A DNA stretch of 33,197 bases, taken from NCBI GenBank assembly GCA_016865865.1, contig VGOC01000029.1, positions 1-33,197 of the forward strand, read 5' to 3'. This stretch comes from Chloroflexota bacterium (GTDB lineage Bacteria; Chloroflexota; Anaerolineae; Anaerolineales; UBA11858). The notes under the pieces were generated by a model. That model had not been told where the DNA came from. It was given only the letters and a program-made list of their open reading frames with translations, and made no database searches. Both the position numbers and the translations under genes were made by a program. Below are positions 15,591 through 22,971 of the stretch, in pieces (the first letter of the stretch is position 1; each line of letters opens with the position of its first letter).

Positions 15591-16889
15591 ATGTTTACAC
15601 GTATCATACCCATCTTACTAATCATCCCGGTCCTCATGGCCGCCTGCGGCGGGGAGGCTCCGACTCGGGGCGCGGAGGCTACTGTACAAGAAGCTATCTC
15701 TGCTCCCCAGGCTACCCACACGAAAGTTCCCCCCACGGAGACTCCCGCGCTGGTCCCCGAAGAAGAATCCGTCCCATCCGGATTAGTCAGCGAGTGCACC
15801 ATCGTCAGCTCGCCCATGGATCCAGAGTCGCCCTTCGAGGAGTTCTTCGCCGTCACGGAGACCGATTGGGTCTCAGGCCCCGAAACCGCCACCCTGACGA
15901 TTGTCGAGTACGGCGACTTCCAATGACCATACTGCGCTCAAATGGCGCCCGTGCTGGCGCAACTCGAAGTTGATTTTCCTGATGATGTGCGCATTGTCTA
16001 TCGTCATTTTCCTTTAGCGTCCATTCATGACAAAGCTTTTCTGGCTACCCAGGCCTCGGAGGCCGCCGGGATACAAGGCAAATTCTGGGAGATGCACGAC
16101 CTGCTTTTCGAGGACTTCGCCGAATGGACCAGTCTCAGCGTAGCTGATTTCCAGACCTGGCTGATCGGCAAGGCCGCCTCGATCGAGCTGGACACAGCGC
16201 AATTCGAGGCCGACCTGAATAGCGAGGAGATGGTAACCCTGGCGCAGAACGCCTGGGACGAAGGTCAACAGCTCGGCCTCCCCGGCACGCCCTTCCTCGT
16301 GCTCAACAATAATCCCTATAACGGGCCGTTGGATTCGACGAACGTCGCTGCAATACTCAACCTGATCAATTTCGCTGACCAACAATATACAGAATGCCCA
16401 CCCGTAGTCATTGATCCGCTCAAGGGGTACACCGCCACCATTCAAACCGAAAAGGGCGACATCGTGATCGAACTCTTCCCCGATGTAGCCCCATTGACGG
16501 TCAACAGCTTTGTCTTCCTGGCCCAGGCAGGCTGGTTCGACGGCGCGCCCTTCCACCGCGTCCTGCCCGGCTTCGTTGCCCAGGGCGGCGACCCCACCGG
16601 CACAGGCATGGGCGGCCCAGGTTATGCCTTCAAGAACGAAACTTCTGAAGACTTATCTTTCGACCGGCAGGGTCTGGTGGCGATGGCCAATTCTGGCCCC
16701 GATACCAATGGCAGCCAGTTCTTCATCACCTACGGCCCGGCTGAACACCTTGACGGCGGGTACACCATCTTCGGTGAAGTGATCGAGGGCATGGAAGTTG
16801 TCCAAAGCCTGACTCCACGAGATCCATCCCAGGGCGGCGATCTGCCCGAGGCGGATACGATTGTCACGATCACCATCGTGGAACAATAG
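15591..16889 (+). CDS. Candidate selenoprotein: DsbA-like domain plus cyclophilin
   Basis: Read through TGA 15924-15926, this is a 432-residue lipoprotein. Residues 1-19 are a lipoprotein signal (LMAAC, C19), followed by a Thr/Pro-rich linker to about 90. A DsbA-like thioredoxin fold follows: EYGDFQ, then TGA (position 112), then PYCAQM, later RHFPL and the cis-Pro loop GLPGTPF. Residues 280-432 are a cyclophilin: FHRVLPGFVAQGGD, NGSQFFITYG, HLDGGYTIFGEV. TGA stands exactly at the first Cys of CxxC, giving U-P-Y-C if it encodes selenocysteine. No other disruption is seen. AAGGAG precedes ATG 15591. The role would be disulfide exchange and prolyl isomerisation in exported proteins. Alternatives are a Cys-to-stop point mutation or a sequencing error. 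Confidence 0.75.
15945..15960 (+). promoter_or_regulatory. Candidate bacterial SECIS hairpin
   Basis: GCGCC (15945-15949) pairs perfectly with GGCGC (15956-15960) around the loop CGTGCT. The loop begins 23 nt after the TGA at 15924-15926 and has G as its second base, which fits the loose bacterial SECIS description (short GC-rich stem, loop about 16-37 nt past the UGA, G in the first two loop bases). GC-rich coding sequence can form such hairpins by chance. Confidence 0.45.
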
Positions 16890-17016
16890 AATCGCGGTAA
16901 CTACTCAGCCATACGGGGAAGTTCCCGAAAAAAGGGTGTGCGAAGGGGGCTACGCCCCCTTCGCACACCCTTTTTTCGGGCTAATCCGTTCGATGGCTGA
17001 GCAGTTACGAATCGCG
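16889..17016. mobile_element. MITE with 8-bp target duplication, IS66-like ends
   Basis: The 112-bp element at 16897-17008 has terminal inverted repeats GTAACTACTCAGCCAT (16897-16912) and ATGGCTGAGCAGTTAC (16993-17008), with one mismatch. It is flanked by the direct repeat GAATCGCG (16889-16896 and 17009-17016). GTAA ends and 8-bp duplications are the known features of IS66-family elements, so it is probably an IS66-derived MITE (inference). It carries no gene. It landed on the last base of the upstream stop codon. A second copy of its left end is at 33096. Confidence 0.88.
16924..16980. terminator. 27-bp perfect hairpin inside the MITE
   Basis: Positions 16924-16950 and 16954-16980 are perfect inverted repeats of 27 nt with a 3-nt loop. 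A-tract and T-tract (AAAAAA and TTTTTT) near the outer ends make it look like a bidirectional terminator. It lies 35 nt after the stop of the DsbA-cyclophilin gene and probably now terminates that transcript. Confidence 0.6.
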
Positions 17017-17041
17017 ATCATCACCAACGACAGGTCGAACG

Positions 17042-17070
17042 TTGCACGTTGAACGTTCAACCTGTATAAT
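17042..17070 (+). promoter_or_regulatory. dedA promoter with palindromic spacer
   Basis: TTGCAC (17042-17047) and TATAAT (17065-17070) are exactly 17 nt apart. The spacer begins with a perfect 14-bp palindrome, GTTGAACGTTCAAC (17048-17061), placed where a bound protein would block RNA polymerase. The start codon at 17087 is 17 nt after the -10. Confidence 0.6.
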
Positions 17071-17086
17071 TCAATTTGGAAAAACC

Positions 17087-17740
17087 ATGGAACTAATCAC
17101 TTTCTTTGTTGATTTTATCCTCCACCTGGATGAGCACCTGAGCACGATCATCTCGCAATATGGCGCGTGGACATACGGAATCCTATTCTTCATTATTTTC
17201 ATGGAGACTGGCTTTGTGGTGACGCCTTTCCTTCCTGGCGATTCGCTGCTTTTCGCCGCAGGGAGCTTCGCCGCGCTGGGCGCCCTCAGTCCCTGGATGC
17301 TCATTGGACTGCTCTGCATCGCAGCCATCCTAGGCGACACGATCAATTACTGGATTGGACATTACATTGGAGACCGCGCATTCAGCGGCAATATCCGCTG
17401 GCTCAAGCAGGAATATCTCGATAAGACCCAGAAGTTCTACGAGAAGCACGGCGGCAAGACCATCATTCTGGCGCGCTTCGTGCCCATCATCCGCACCTTT
17501 GCGCCTTTCGTCGCCGGCGTTGGCACAATGAGCTATGGCAAATTCATCTCTTACAACATCATTGGAGGGATCGTCTGGGTCAACCTGTTTATCTTGATGG
17601 GGTATTTCTTCGGCAATCTGCCCTTTGTGAAGAAAAACTTCGAATTGGTGATCTTCGCCATCATCTTCATATCGCTCATTCCACCAGTGATGGAGTATTT
17701 CAAAGCCCGCAAGGAAATCAAAGCCGAAGCGGAAATGTAA
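17087..17740 (+). CDS. DedA-family membrane protein
   Basis: This 217-residue inner-membrane protein belongs to the DedA/SNARE-associated (VTT domain) family, linked to lipid scrambling or undecaprenyl-phosphate recycling and membrane homeostasis. [31 protein letters not shown], and [20 protein letters not shown] with G.IVWV are the family motifs, including the conserved acidic and Arg residues of the re-entrant loops. Five or six hydrophobic segments are visible. ATG 17087 is chosen since an earlier start at 17042 would lie within the promoter. A strong hairpin terminator follows at 17742-17782. It has its own promoter and appears monocistronic. Confidence 0.95.
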   Translation: MELITFFVDFILHLDEHLSTIISQYGAWTYGILFFIIFMETGFVVTPFLPGDSLLFAAGSFAALGALSPWMLIGLLCIAAILGDTINYWIGHYIGDRAFSGNIRWLKQEYLDKTQKFYEKHGGKTIILARFVPIIRTFAPFVAGVGTMSYGKFISYNIIGGIVWVNLFILMGYFFGNLPFVKKNFELVIFAIIFISLIPPVMEYFKARKEIKAEAEM

Positions 17741-17741
17741 G

Positions 17742-17782
17742 AACCAAAAGACCGGCGCTTCTCGAGCGCCGGTCTTTTGGTT
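17742..17782. terminator. Bidirectional terminator between convergent genes
   Basis: Perfect 18-nt inverted repeats at 17742-17759 and 17765-17782 enclose the loop TCTCG. The outer parts are AACCAAAAG and CTTTTGGTT around a GC-rich core (ACCGGCGCT). It sits between the stops of dedA (plus) and the lipoprotein gene (minus), overlapping the latter stop, so it can terminate both. Confidence 0.9.
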
Positions 17783-18497
17783 AGTCGCCAGGGGAAGTAA
17801 ATTCGATCAGCACCACCTCTTCGCCGGTGATCTGGTCAATCTCCTTGATCACACCGACGCCTTCGGCATAGAATTTGTTTTCTTTCAAATCGGAGTCCAG
17901 GGAAGAAAAATCGAAGGTTTTTACTACGCGATCGAACGCGCCGTAAGGCACGGTCACGCTTTCACCGACGCTCAAGACCTGCCCCATATCCTCCGCCTGG
18001 CCAGCATAATATTCCTGGTAATAGGCTTCGTTCAGATGCGCAGCCGGGTCAGCCCACATGATGACGCCCGGCAGCGCCCCATCCACGCCCCACTCCCAGG
18101 CGCCCTCGTGGCTCACCAGTACGCCGTTCTCGTAATTGTCTACCGCCTCGCCCAGATACCAGACATTGCCCTCTTTATCCTGGGCGAACCAATCGTAGGT
18201 ATCCTCCATTAGTTCGCCGTCCACGTAGACCGCATCGTGCAGGATGGTCGCTGTGACGCCGTTGACCTGGCGCGTCTCGGCGAGGATCTCGATTTCGATG
18301 CGCTCGATGGTGCCATTTTCAAGTTTGGCTTCATAGACCCACTGGGCGCCGGGGAGAAGGGGAAAATAGGGGTTGTCAACCCCCGCCACAAAGTCAGCAG
18401 GGGAGGGATTCACCGTGTAGGCTTCTGATGCGGCAGGCGATCGGGTGCAGGCTGCGGCTAACAGCACGATGAGGAAAAAGAAGGTTTTGATTTTCAT
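17781..18497 (-). CDS. Lipoprotein of unknown function
   Basis: This 238-residue exported lipoprotein has the signal KTFFFLIVLLAAAC, where LAAAC is the lipobox. The mature protein is rich in aromatic and acidic residues and contains NPYFPLLPGAQWVYEAKL, a start seen in uncharacterised beta-rich bacterial proteins, with later repeats of the form W-x-Y-x-G. No enzymatic motif is seen. ATG 18497 is chosen over GTG 18500 because AGGAGG lies 6 nt upstream of the ATG. It follows the penicillin acylase gene by about 60 nt, with a hairpin between them that may separate the transcripts. Confidence 0.85.
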   Translation of the reverse strand: MKIKTFFFLIVLLAAACTRSPAASEAYTVNPSPADFVAGVDNPYFPLLPGAQWVYEAKLENGTIERIEIEILAETRQVNGVTATILHDAVYVDGELMEDTYDWFAQDKEGNVWYLGEAVDNYENGVLVSHEGAWEWGVDGALPGVIMWADPAAHLNEAYYQEYYAGQAEDMGQVLSVGESVTVPYGAFDRVVKTFDFSSLDSDLKENKFYAEGVGVIKEIDQITGEEVVLIEFTSPGD

Positions 18498-18518
18498 CAC
18501 ATTCCTCCTCGAAAGAAG

Positions 18519-18551
18519 AGAAACCCGGTTTCTCGAAGAAACCAGGTTTCT
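18519..18551. terminator. Hairpin between penicillin acylase and lipoprotein genes
   Basis: AGAAACCCGGTTTCT (18519-18533) and AGAAACCAGGTTTCT (18537-18551) form a 15-bp stem with one G-T pair and loop CGA. It lies 5 nt beyond the acylase stop. The GAAACC/GGTTTC unit is a common dispersed bacterial repeat, so it may be a repeat recruited as a terminator. Confidence 0.6.
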
Positions 18552-18555
18552 AGAT

Positions 18556-21060
18556 TTATGGCACTAACTCGAGATGGCCTTCGGCGTCGGCCTCGACATC
18601 GGCTCGCGCCCAGAGCATCGAACGATATTGGATATTGCGCCACAAATCGGGCTGATCAATATAGTGGGGGTGATAGGGATGCCCGGACTGGCCGGTGGTG
18701 TTGACCACCAGCGAGTTGGTCAGATCGCCGAGATCAACGATCATGCGCATGGAGGGCAGCCAGTTCACCACGTAGGGAACAGCAGCATCCCAGCCGGTGG
18801 CGTTGACGATGGCGCTGCCGCCCGCCGTGGAGTAGGGGCCGCGGTTGAAGGCGTTAGCGATGAAGGGGAAGCTGCTCATCACCTGGTTCTCGAAAGTGAT
18901 CGTGTGAAGCTCTCCCCAGGCCCAATCCGCTGGGTCTTTGCCCTGCAATTTTCGGATTTCTTCGTACCCTGCGGCGAAGGCTGCGGCGAAGAGCTGGTCG
19001 CGGGATTCGACCTCGGGGGTGATCTTGTCATCCCACCAGGCTGAGTTGGGCTGAGCGACCAGGTTGCGGATGATCTCTTTTGCGCCAGATTCGACCCCGA
19101 CGCTGTAGAATTCAGGCAGATCATCGCTGAAAGTCAGCTCTAGCAGGTTGCGCCAGAAGGTGATGTACAAAGCCGCGGGAGCAGAATCCATGTCCATCTG
19201 GCCATCCCACCCCGAAAGGAGTCTGCGAGCTTCTTCGAGGGCAGGATCATCCAGTGGGATTTGCATCAGCACCGGCAGCAGATCATCCGCCAGCAATTCT
19301 TTATTATCGCCCTGCATCTGCTGGATGTAGGCAAAATCAATCAGGCCGGGGGCGCCTTCCAGCATATCCACGATCCGTTGGGCGCGATAGCCATACGACC
19401 ACTGGTAGGAGATCAGGTAGGGATAATCGAGGCCGACCACGGCATTGTTCGCAGTGGCGATGTAGCCAGAGGGTGGGTTGAAAGAAAAGGGCAGCTCGTC
19501 GAAGGGGATGAAGCCCTGCCACTCGTATTCACCCGTCCAACCAGGGACGGCGTCCATGCCGTCGTGGCCGGGGACGCGTATGGGGATATTGCCAGGCATC
19601 TGGTAGCCGATATTTCCCTCGACATCAGCATAGAGCAGGTTCTGCGCGGGGACGACGAATTCTTGCGCCGCGGCGCGGAAATCATCCCAATTTTGGGCGC
19701 TGTTGATTTTCCAGATCGAGCAGAAAACACAGGTCGGTTCGAGGGCTGTCCAGCGTACCGCCAGGGCGTAGTGTTCTGGCACTTCGACCCCAGCATCCTC
19801 GGCAAAGGTCTCCAGGCCATAATCGGCGGTGATGATCGGGCCGTGATGAGTCAGGCGCACAGTATGTTCGATGGTTTCGCCGCCGGCTACCTGAATCTGC
19901 TCGGCGACGATTTGCATGTCGCGCCACTGTCCCTGGAATTCATATTGGTTCTCGTTTTCGGGGTTGACCTTCTCGATATAGAGATCCATCACATCCGGGC
20001 CGACGTTTGTCATGCCCCAGGCGATGCGGTCGTTGTGTCCGATGATTACGCCCGGCACCCCTGCGAAGGAGAACCCAGCCACATCCAGGTTACAATCATC
20101 GGTTTTGGGGGCGCAATGCAGACCGACTTCGTACCAGATGGAGGGCATTTGCGAGCCCAGGTGGGGGTCGTTGGCGAGGATGGCAGTCCCTGTGACAGTC
20201 AGGTCGCCGGAGACAGCCCAGCTATTGGAACCGATGCCAGCGAGGCCGTCCGTGAATGTGGCGAGGGTGGAGAGTTGGGTCTGGGCAACTTCGAACAGAG
20301 GTGTTACATCTGAAATGTAAAACGTGAAACGTGATGCGCTGCTTTGTTCACCAGAGAAACCAGGGACGATGACGGGATGGTCAGCGGGGTATGGCGGGAA
20401 GAGGTCGGCGATCTTCTCGGGGGAGAGGGACTTGGCGAGCAGGGCGCGGTCTATTTCGACATCCAGGTTGCGGCGCAGGTCCCAGGCCATGGCTTTAGCC
20501 CAGGTGAGCGAGTTGAGCATCGTCCAGGGAGCAGGCTCATAATCGCTGTTGATGATCGGCAAGAAGGCATATTCCAACGCCAGAGTAGTACCTCGGTAAT
20601 CGGCGAGGTAGGCGTTGACGCCCTCGGTGTAAGCCTCCAGAATGGCGCGCGAGGGGGCATCGAGCAATTCGAGTTCTTCTTTGGAAATGCGTTCCCAGCC
20701 CAATGTGCGCAGGAATTTGTCGGTATCCACAGTGGCCTCGCCAAGCAATTCAGAGAGCCTCCCTGCGCCCTGGTGCCGCCAGAAATCCATCTGCCAGAAA
20801 CGGTCTTGCGCATGGACGTATCCTTGGGCAAAGAATAGATCATGCTGGGTGACGCCATAGATGTGGGGAACACCATACGAGTCGCGGTAGATGTCCACCG
20901 GGCTATCCAGGCCAGCAAGCCTGATTTCTCCATCGGTTTGTGGGAACGATTTTTCGGAAGTCCGCCGCACCCAAGGCGGCGCCGCCAGGGCAAGGACAAC
21001 GCCAATGAGGATCAGAACAGCAAGAACGATCAACAAGATTCGACCAATTTTTCGTAGCAT
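18556..21060 (-). CDS. Penicillin acylase family Ntn-hydrolase
   Basis: This 834-residue exported amidase is of the penicillin acylase family (S45). One membrane segment at residues 7-28 serves as signal or anchor. The alpha-chain region is followed by AGIGSNSWAVSGD. Autocleavage would occur between G277 and S278, leaving S278 as the N-terminal nucleophile of the beta chain. LANDPHLG and GHNDRIAWGMTNVGPD are further family motifs. Natural substrates of such proteins include acyl-homoserine lactones, acylated peptides and aromatic amides, and cannot be told here. ATG 21060 has GGAG upstream. It follows acpS in the same direction after 133 nt. Confidence 0.95.
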   Translation of the reverse strand: MLRKIGRILLIVLAVLILIGVVLALAAPPWVRRTSEKSFPQTDGEIRLAGLDSPVDIYRDSYGVPHIYGVTQHDLFFAQGYVHAQDRFWQMDFWRHQGAGRLSELLGEATVDTDKFLRTLGWERISKEELELLDAPSRAILEAYTEGVNAYLADYRGTTLALEYAFLPIINSDYEPAPWTMLNSLTWAKAMAWDLRRNLDVEIDRALLAKSLSPEKIADLFPPYPADHPVIVPGFSGEQSSASRFTFYISDVTPLFEVAQTQLSTLATFTDGLAGIGSNSWAVSGDLTVTGTAILANDPHLGSQMPSIWYEVGLHCAPKTDDCNLDVAGFSFAGVPGVIIGHNDRIAWGMTNVGPDVMDLYIEKVNPENENQYEFQGQWRDMQIVAEQIQVAGGETIEHTVRLTHHGPIITADYGLETFAEDAGVEVPEHYALAVRWTALEPTCVFCSIWKINSAQNWDDFRAAAQEFVVPAQNLLYADVEGNIGYQMPGNIPIRVPGHDGMDAVPGWTGEYEWQGFIPFDELPFSFNPPSGYIATANNAVVGLDYPYLISYQWSYGYRAQRIVDMLEGAPGLIDFAYIQQMQGDNKELLADDLLPVLMQIPLDDPALEEARRLLSGWDGQMDMDSAPAALYITFWRNLLELTFSDDLPEFYSVGVESGAKEIIRNLVAQPNSAWWDDKITPEVESRDQLFAAAFAAGYEEIRKLQGKDPADWAWGELHTITFENQVMSSFPFIANAFNRGPYSTAGGSAIVNATGWDAAVPYVVNWLPSMRMIVDLGDLTNSLVVNTTGQSGHPYHPHYIDQPDLWRNIQYRSMLWARADVEADAEGHLELVP

Positions 21061-21193
21061 GGGTTTCTCCTTCGAGTTTAGAAAGTGGAAGTTGGATATT
21101 AGATATTGGATATTAGCGATTGGTGTATCGGGTGGCCAGAGCGGATAGACCGGTCAGCGCCAATCCGGAGAGAGAGACAATCAGGAAATGTAA

Positions 21194-21694
21194 TCACACT
21201 TCCCCAATCGCCGCTACAAAGGCGATAGCATGCGTCTCCGTGTGACTCAGGCTGAGCGACCAGGTTGTCAGGCCAATTTTGTCTGCCAACGCCTGGGCAG
21301 CCCCGTGTAGATGTAACACCGGGGCGTTGGCATCGTCACGCAAGATTTCGATCTCCTGCCAGCTAACCTGGCTGATGCCACAGCCCAGGGCCTTGGCGAC
21401 GGCCTCTTTGGCAGCAAAACGCGCCGCGAGGGATGCGAGCGAAAAATAGATAGATCTGTTTTCTGTGGGTGTTGATTCTTCCGGACGCGGATGCACGCGG
21501 ATGCACGCGGATTTTTCTCTTTTTTCTCCGCGCTCGTCCGCGCTTGTCCGCGTCCCATAAATTTTCTTATCGCCTCGACACAATTCCAACTCGGCGGCTG
21601 TGTAGATACGTTGCAAGAAGCTCTCTCCGCTGCGGGCGATGGTGTCGCGGATGCGCTCGATTTCGATCAGATCAACACCGGTTGCGAGATTCAT
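21194..21694 (-). CDS. acpS: Holo-[acyl-carrier-protein] synthase with repeat insertion
   Basis: AcpS transfers the 4'-phosphopantetheine arm of CoA to a serine of acyl carrier protein. Residues 1-42 start with TGVDLIEIERI (Mg-binding D8) and FLQRIYTAAELELC; residues 86-166 carry AARFAAKEAVAKALG with E97, and LSLSHTETHAIAFV. Normal AcpS is about 120-130 residues with some 50 between these acidic residues; here there are 89. The extra 40 residues (about 43-83) are basic and low in hydrophobicity, and come from a palindromic repeat at 21483-21555 read in frame. Both conserved halves are intact, so the enzyme may still work with a surface loop. It starts 11 nt after the M16 subunit gene. Confidence 0.92.
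   Translation of the reverse strand: MNLATGVDLIEIERIRDTIARSGESFLQRIYTAAELELCRGDKKIYGTRTSADERGEKREKSACIRVHPRPEESTPTENRSIYFSLASLAARFAAKEAVAKALGCGISQVSWQEIEILRDDANAPVLHLHGAAQALADKIGLTTWSLSLSHTETHAIAFVAAIGEV
21483..21555. repeat. Palindromic repeat inserted in acpS
   Basis: Arms at 21483-21511 and 21527-21555, 29 nt each, carry three CGCGGA units facing three TCCGCG units, with a 15-nt T/C-rich loop. The arms differ only in the short linkers between units (TGCA against CTCG/CTTG). It looks like the ATCCGCG dispersed repeats normally found between genes, but here it is translated as part of acpS. Confidence 0.85.
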
Positions 21695-21705
21695 GGTTCA
21701 AGTCA

Positions 21706-22971
21706 CTACGGCCCAGCCGCCGCCACCGCCAGCCGATCCGGGTGCAGGTACTTGCTTGCCGCGGCCAGCACCCCCTCCGGGGTCACCGCATTCACCAGAT
21801 CAGCATAACGCAGGTAGTAATCCAGGCCCAGGTCGTATCGTTCCAGGTTGAGCAGCGCGCCAGCCACTCCGCCGTTGGATTCCATTGCCAGGGGCAGACG
21901 CCCGATGAAATTGGCCTTGCTGTCCGTTAATTCATCCTCCTCGACAAGCTCGGTCACGAAGCGTCTGATCTCGGCGCGGATCAACTCGATAGCTTTCTCG
22001 ATATTCTCCGGGTTGACGCCCGCGCTCACCGACCAGGGCCCCGGCCCAACGCCAGCGCTCAGTTGACTGTAGGCATAATACGCCAGCCCGGCTTTCTCCC
22101 GCACAGCCCCGCCGATGCGCCCCATCATGCCGAATTGTCCGAAGATGCTGTTCCCCAGGCTGGCCTCGAAGAATTCCTCACACTTGCGAGCAGGCCCGAC
22201 AGCGCCCATAGCGATGTCCGCCTGAATCTTTCCGGGGATCACTACCCGTTGAGTGACCAGCTCCTCGAGCGGCGTGACGGACGGGAGTTGAGGTGGGCGC
22301 GGTTGATCGGGGTTGGTCCAGTCTCCCAAGGCTGTGCGCACCTTATCCACAGCCTCTTCCGGGGCCACCGCGCCGACCACCGCGACCACCATGTCGCGCG
22401 GCCCGTAATGCTGCTTGTGGAAATCGGCCAGATCCTGGCGGGTGATAGCCTGGATCGTTTCAGGGAAGCCATCGTCCGGGTGACGATAGGGATGATCTTT
22501 ATAGACGAGCTGATCGAAAGTCAGGTCGGCCATATCACGCGTATCTTGAGCGCGCAGAGTCAGCCCTGTCAGCAACTGCGCCCGCAGGCGCTCCACCTGG
22601 GTCTCAGGGAAGACCGGCAAGCGTAATCCATCGGAAAGCAATTCCAATAACAGGGATAAATCCTCGATCAGCGATTGACCCCCAAAGCTGGTCGCATGAG
22701 TACCACCATTGAAGCTCAAACTGGCCCCGACAGACTCGAGAGCCTCATAGATTTCCTGGAAGCCGCGCTTTTCCGTACCGCGCATCAGCGAAGCGGAGAC
22801 GAAATCCGCCAGGCCCAATTTACCGTCCGGGTCGAAGAGCGCGCCGACCTGGATATACCCGCTCACAGTGACCGACGGGCTGTTGAAGTTCGATCGGGCA
22901 AGCACGATGATGCCATTGGAGAGTTCAACGCGGGTGATGTCATCGGGGCCGGGGAAGGAAGCGCGTATCAT
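21706..22971 (-). CDS. M16 peptidase-like subunit without zinc site
   Basis: This 421-residue protein has the M16 (pitrilysin) fold, with the two-domain layout and ELSNGIIVLARSN at the start. At the position of HxxEH it has LADFVSASLMRGT, so the zinc ligands are replaced and it cannot be catalytic alone. It retains a glycine-rich segment and KAGLAYYAYS, typical of the second subunit of bacterial heterodimeric M16B proteases, which helps bind substrate. It overlaps the catalytic subunit gene by ATGA, supporting a heterodimer. The acpS gene follows 11 nt later. No signal peptide is seen. Confidence 0.93.
   Translation of the reverse strand: MIRASFPGPDDITRVELSNGIIVLARSNFNSPSVTVSGYIQVGALFDPDGKLGLADFVSASLMRGTEKRGFQEIYEALESVGASLSFNGGTHATSFGGQSLIEDLSLLLELLSDGLRLPVFPETQVERLRAQLLTGLTLRAQDTRDMADLTFDQLVYKDHPYRHPDDGFPETIQAITRQDLADFHKQHYGPRDMVVAVVGAVAPEEAVDKVRTALGDWTNPDQPRPPQLPSVTPLEELVTQRVVIPGKIQADIAMGAVGPARKCEEFFEASLGNSIFGQFGMMGRIGGAVREKAGLAYYAYSQLSAGVGPGPWSVSAGVNPENIEKAIELIRAEIRRFVTELVEEDELTDSKANFIGRLPLAMESNGGVAGALLNLERYDLGLDYYLRYADLVNAVTPEGVLAAASKYLHPDRLAVAAAGP

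Noticed and set aside
15942-16889. Reading the DsbA-cyclophilin gene as two separate genes, the second starting at ATG 15942
   Set aside because: The second part would start inside the thioredoxin fold, after half the redox motif, without a signal peptide or ribosome site. The frame is continuous across the TGA.
19261-20313. 350-codon frame opposite the penicillin acylase gene
   Set aside because: It is fully antisense to a gene with clear catalytic motifs, and its product matches nothing recognisable.
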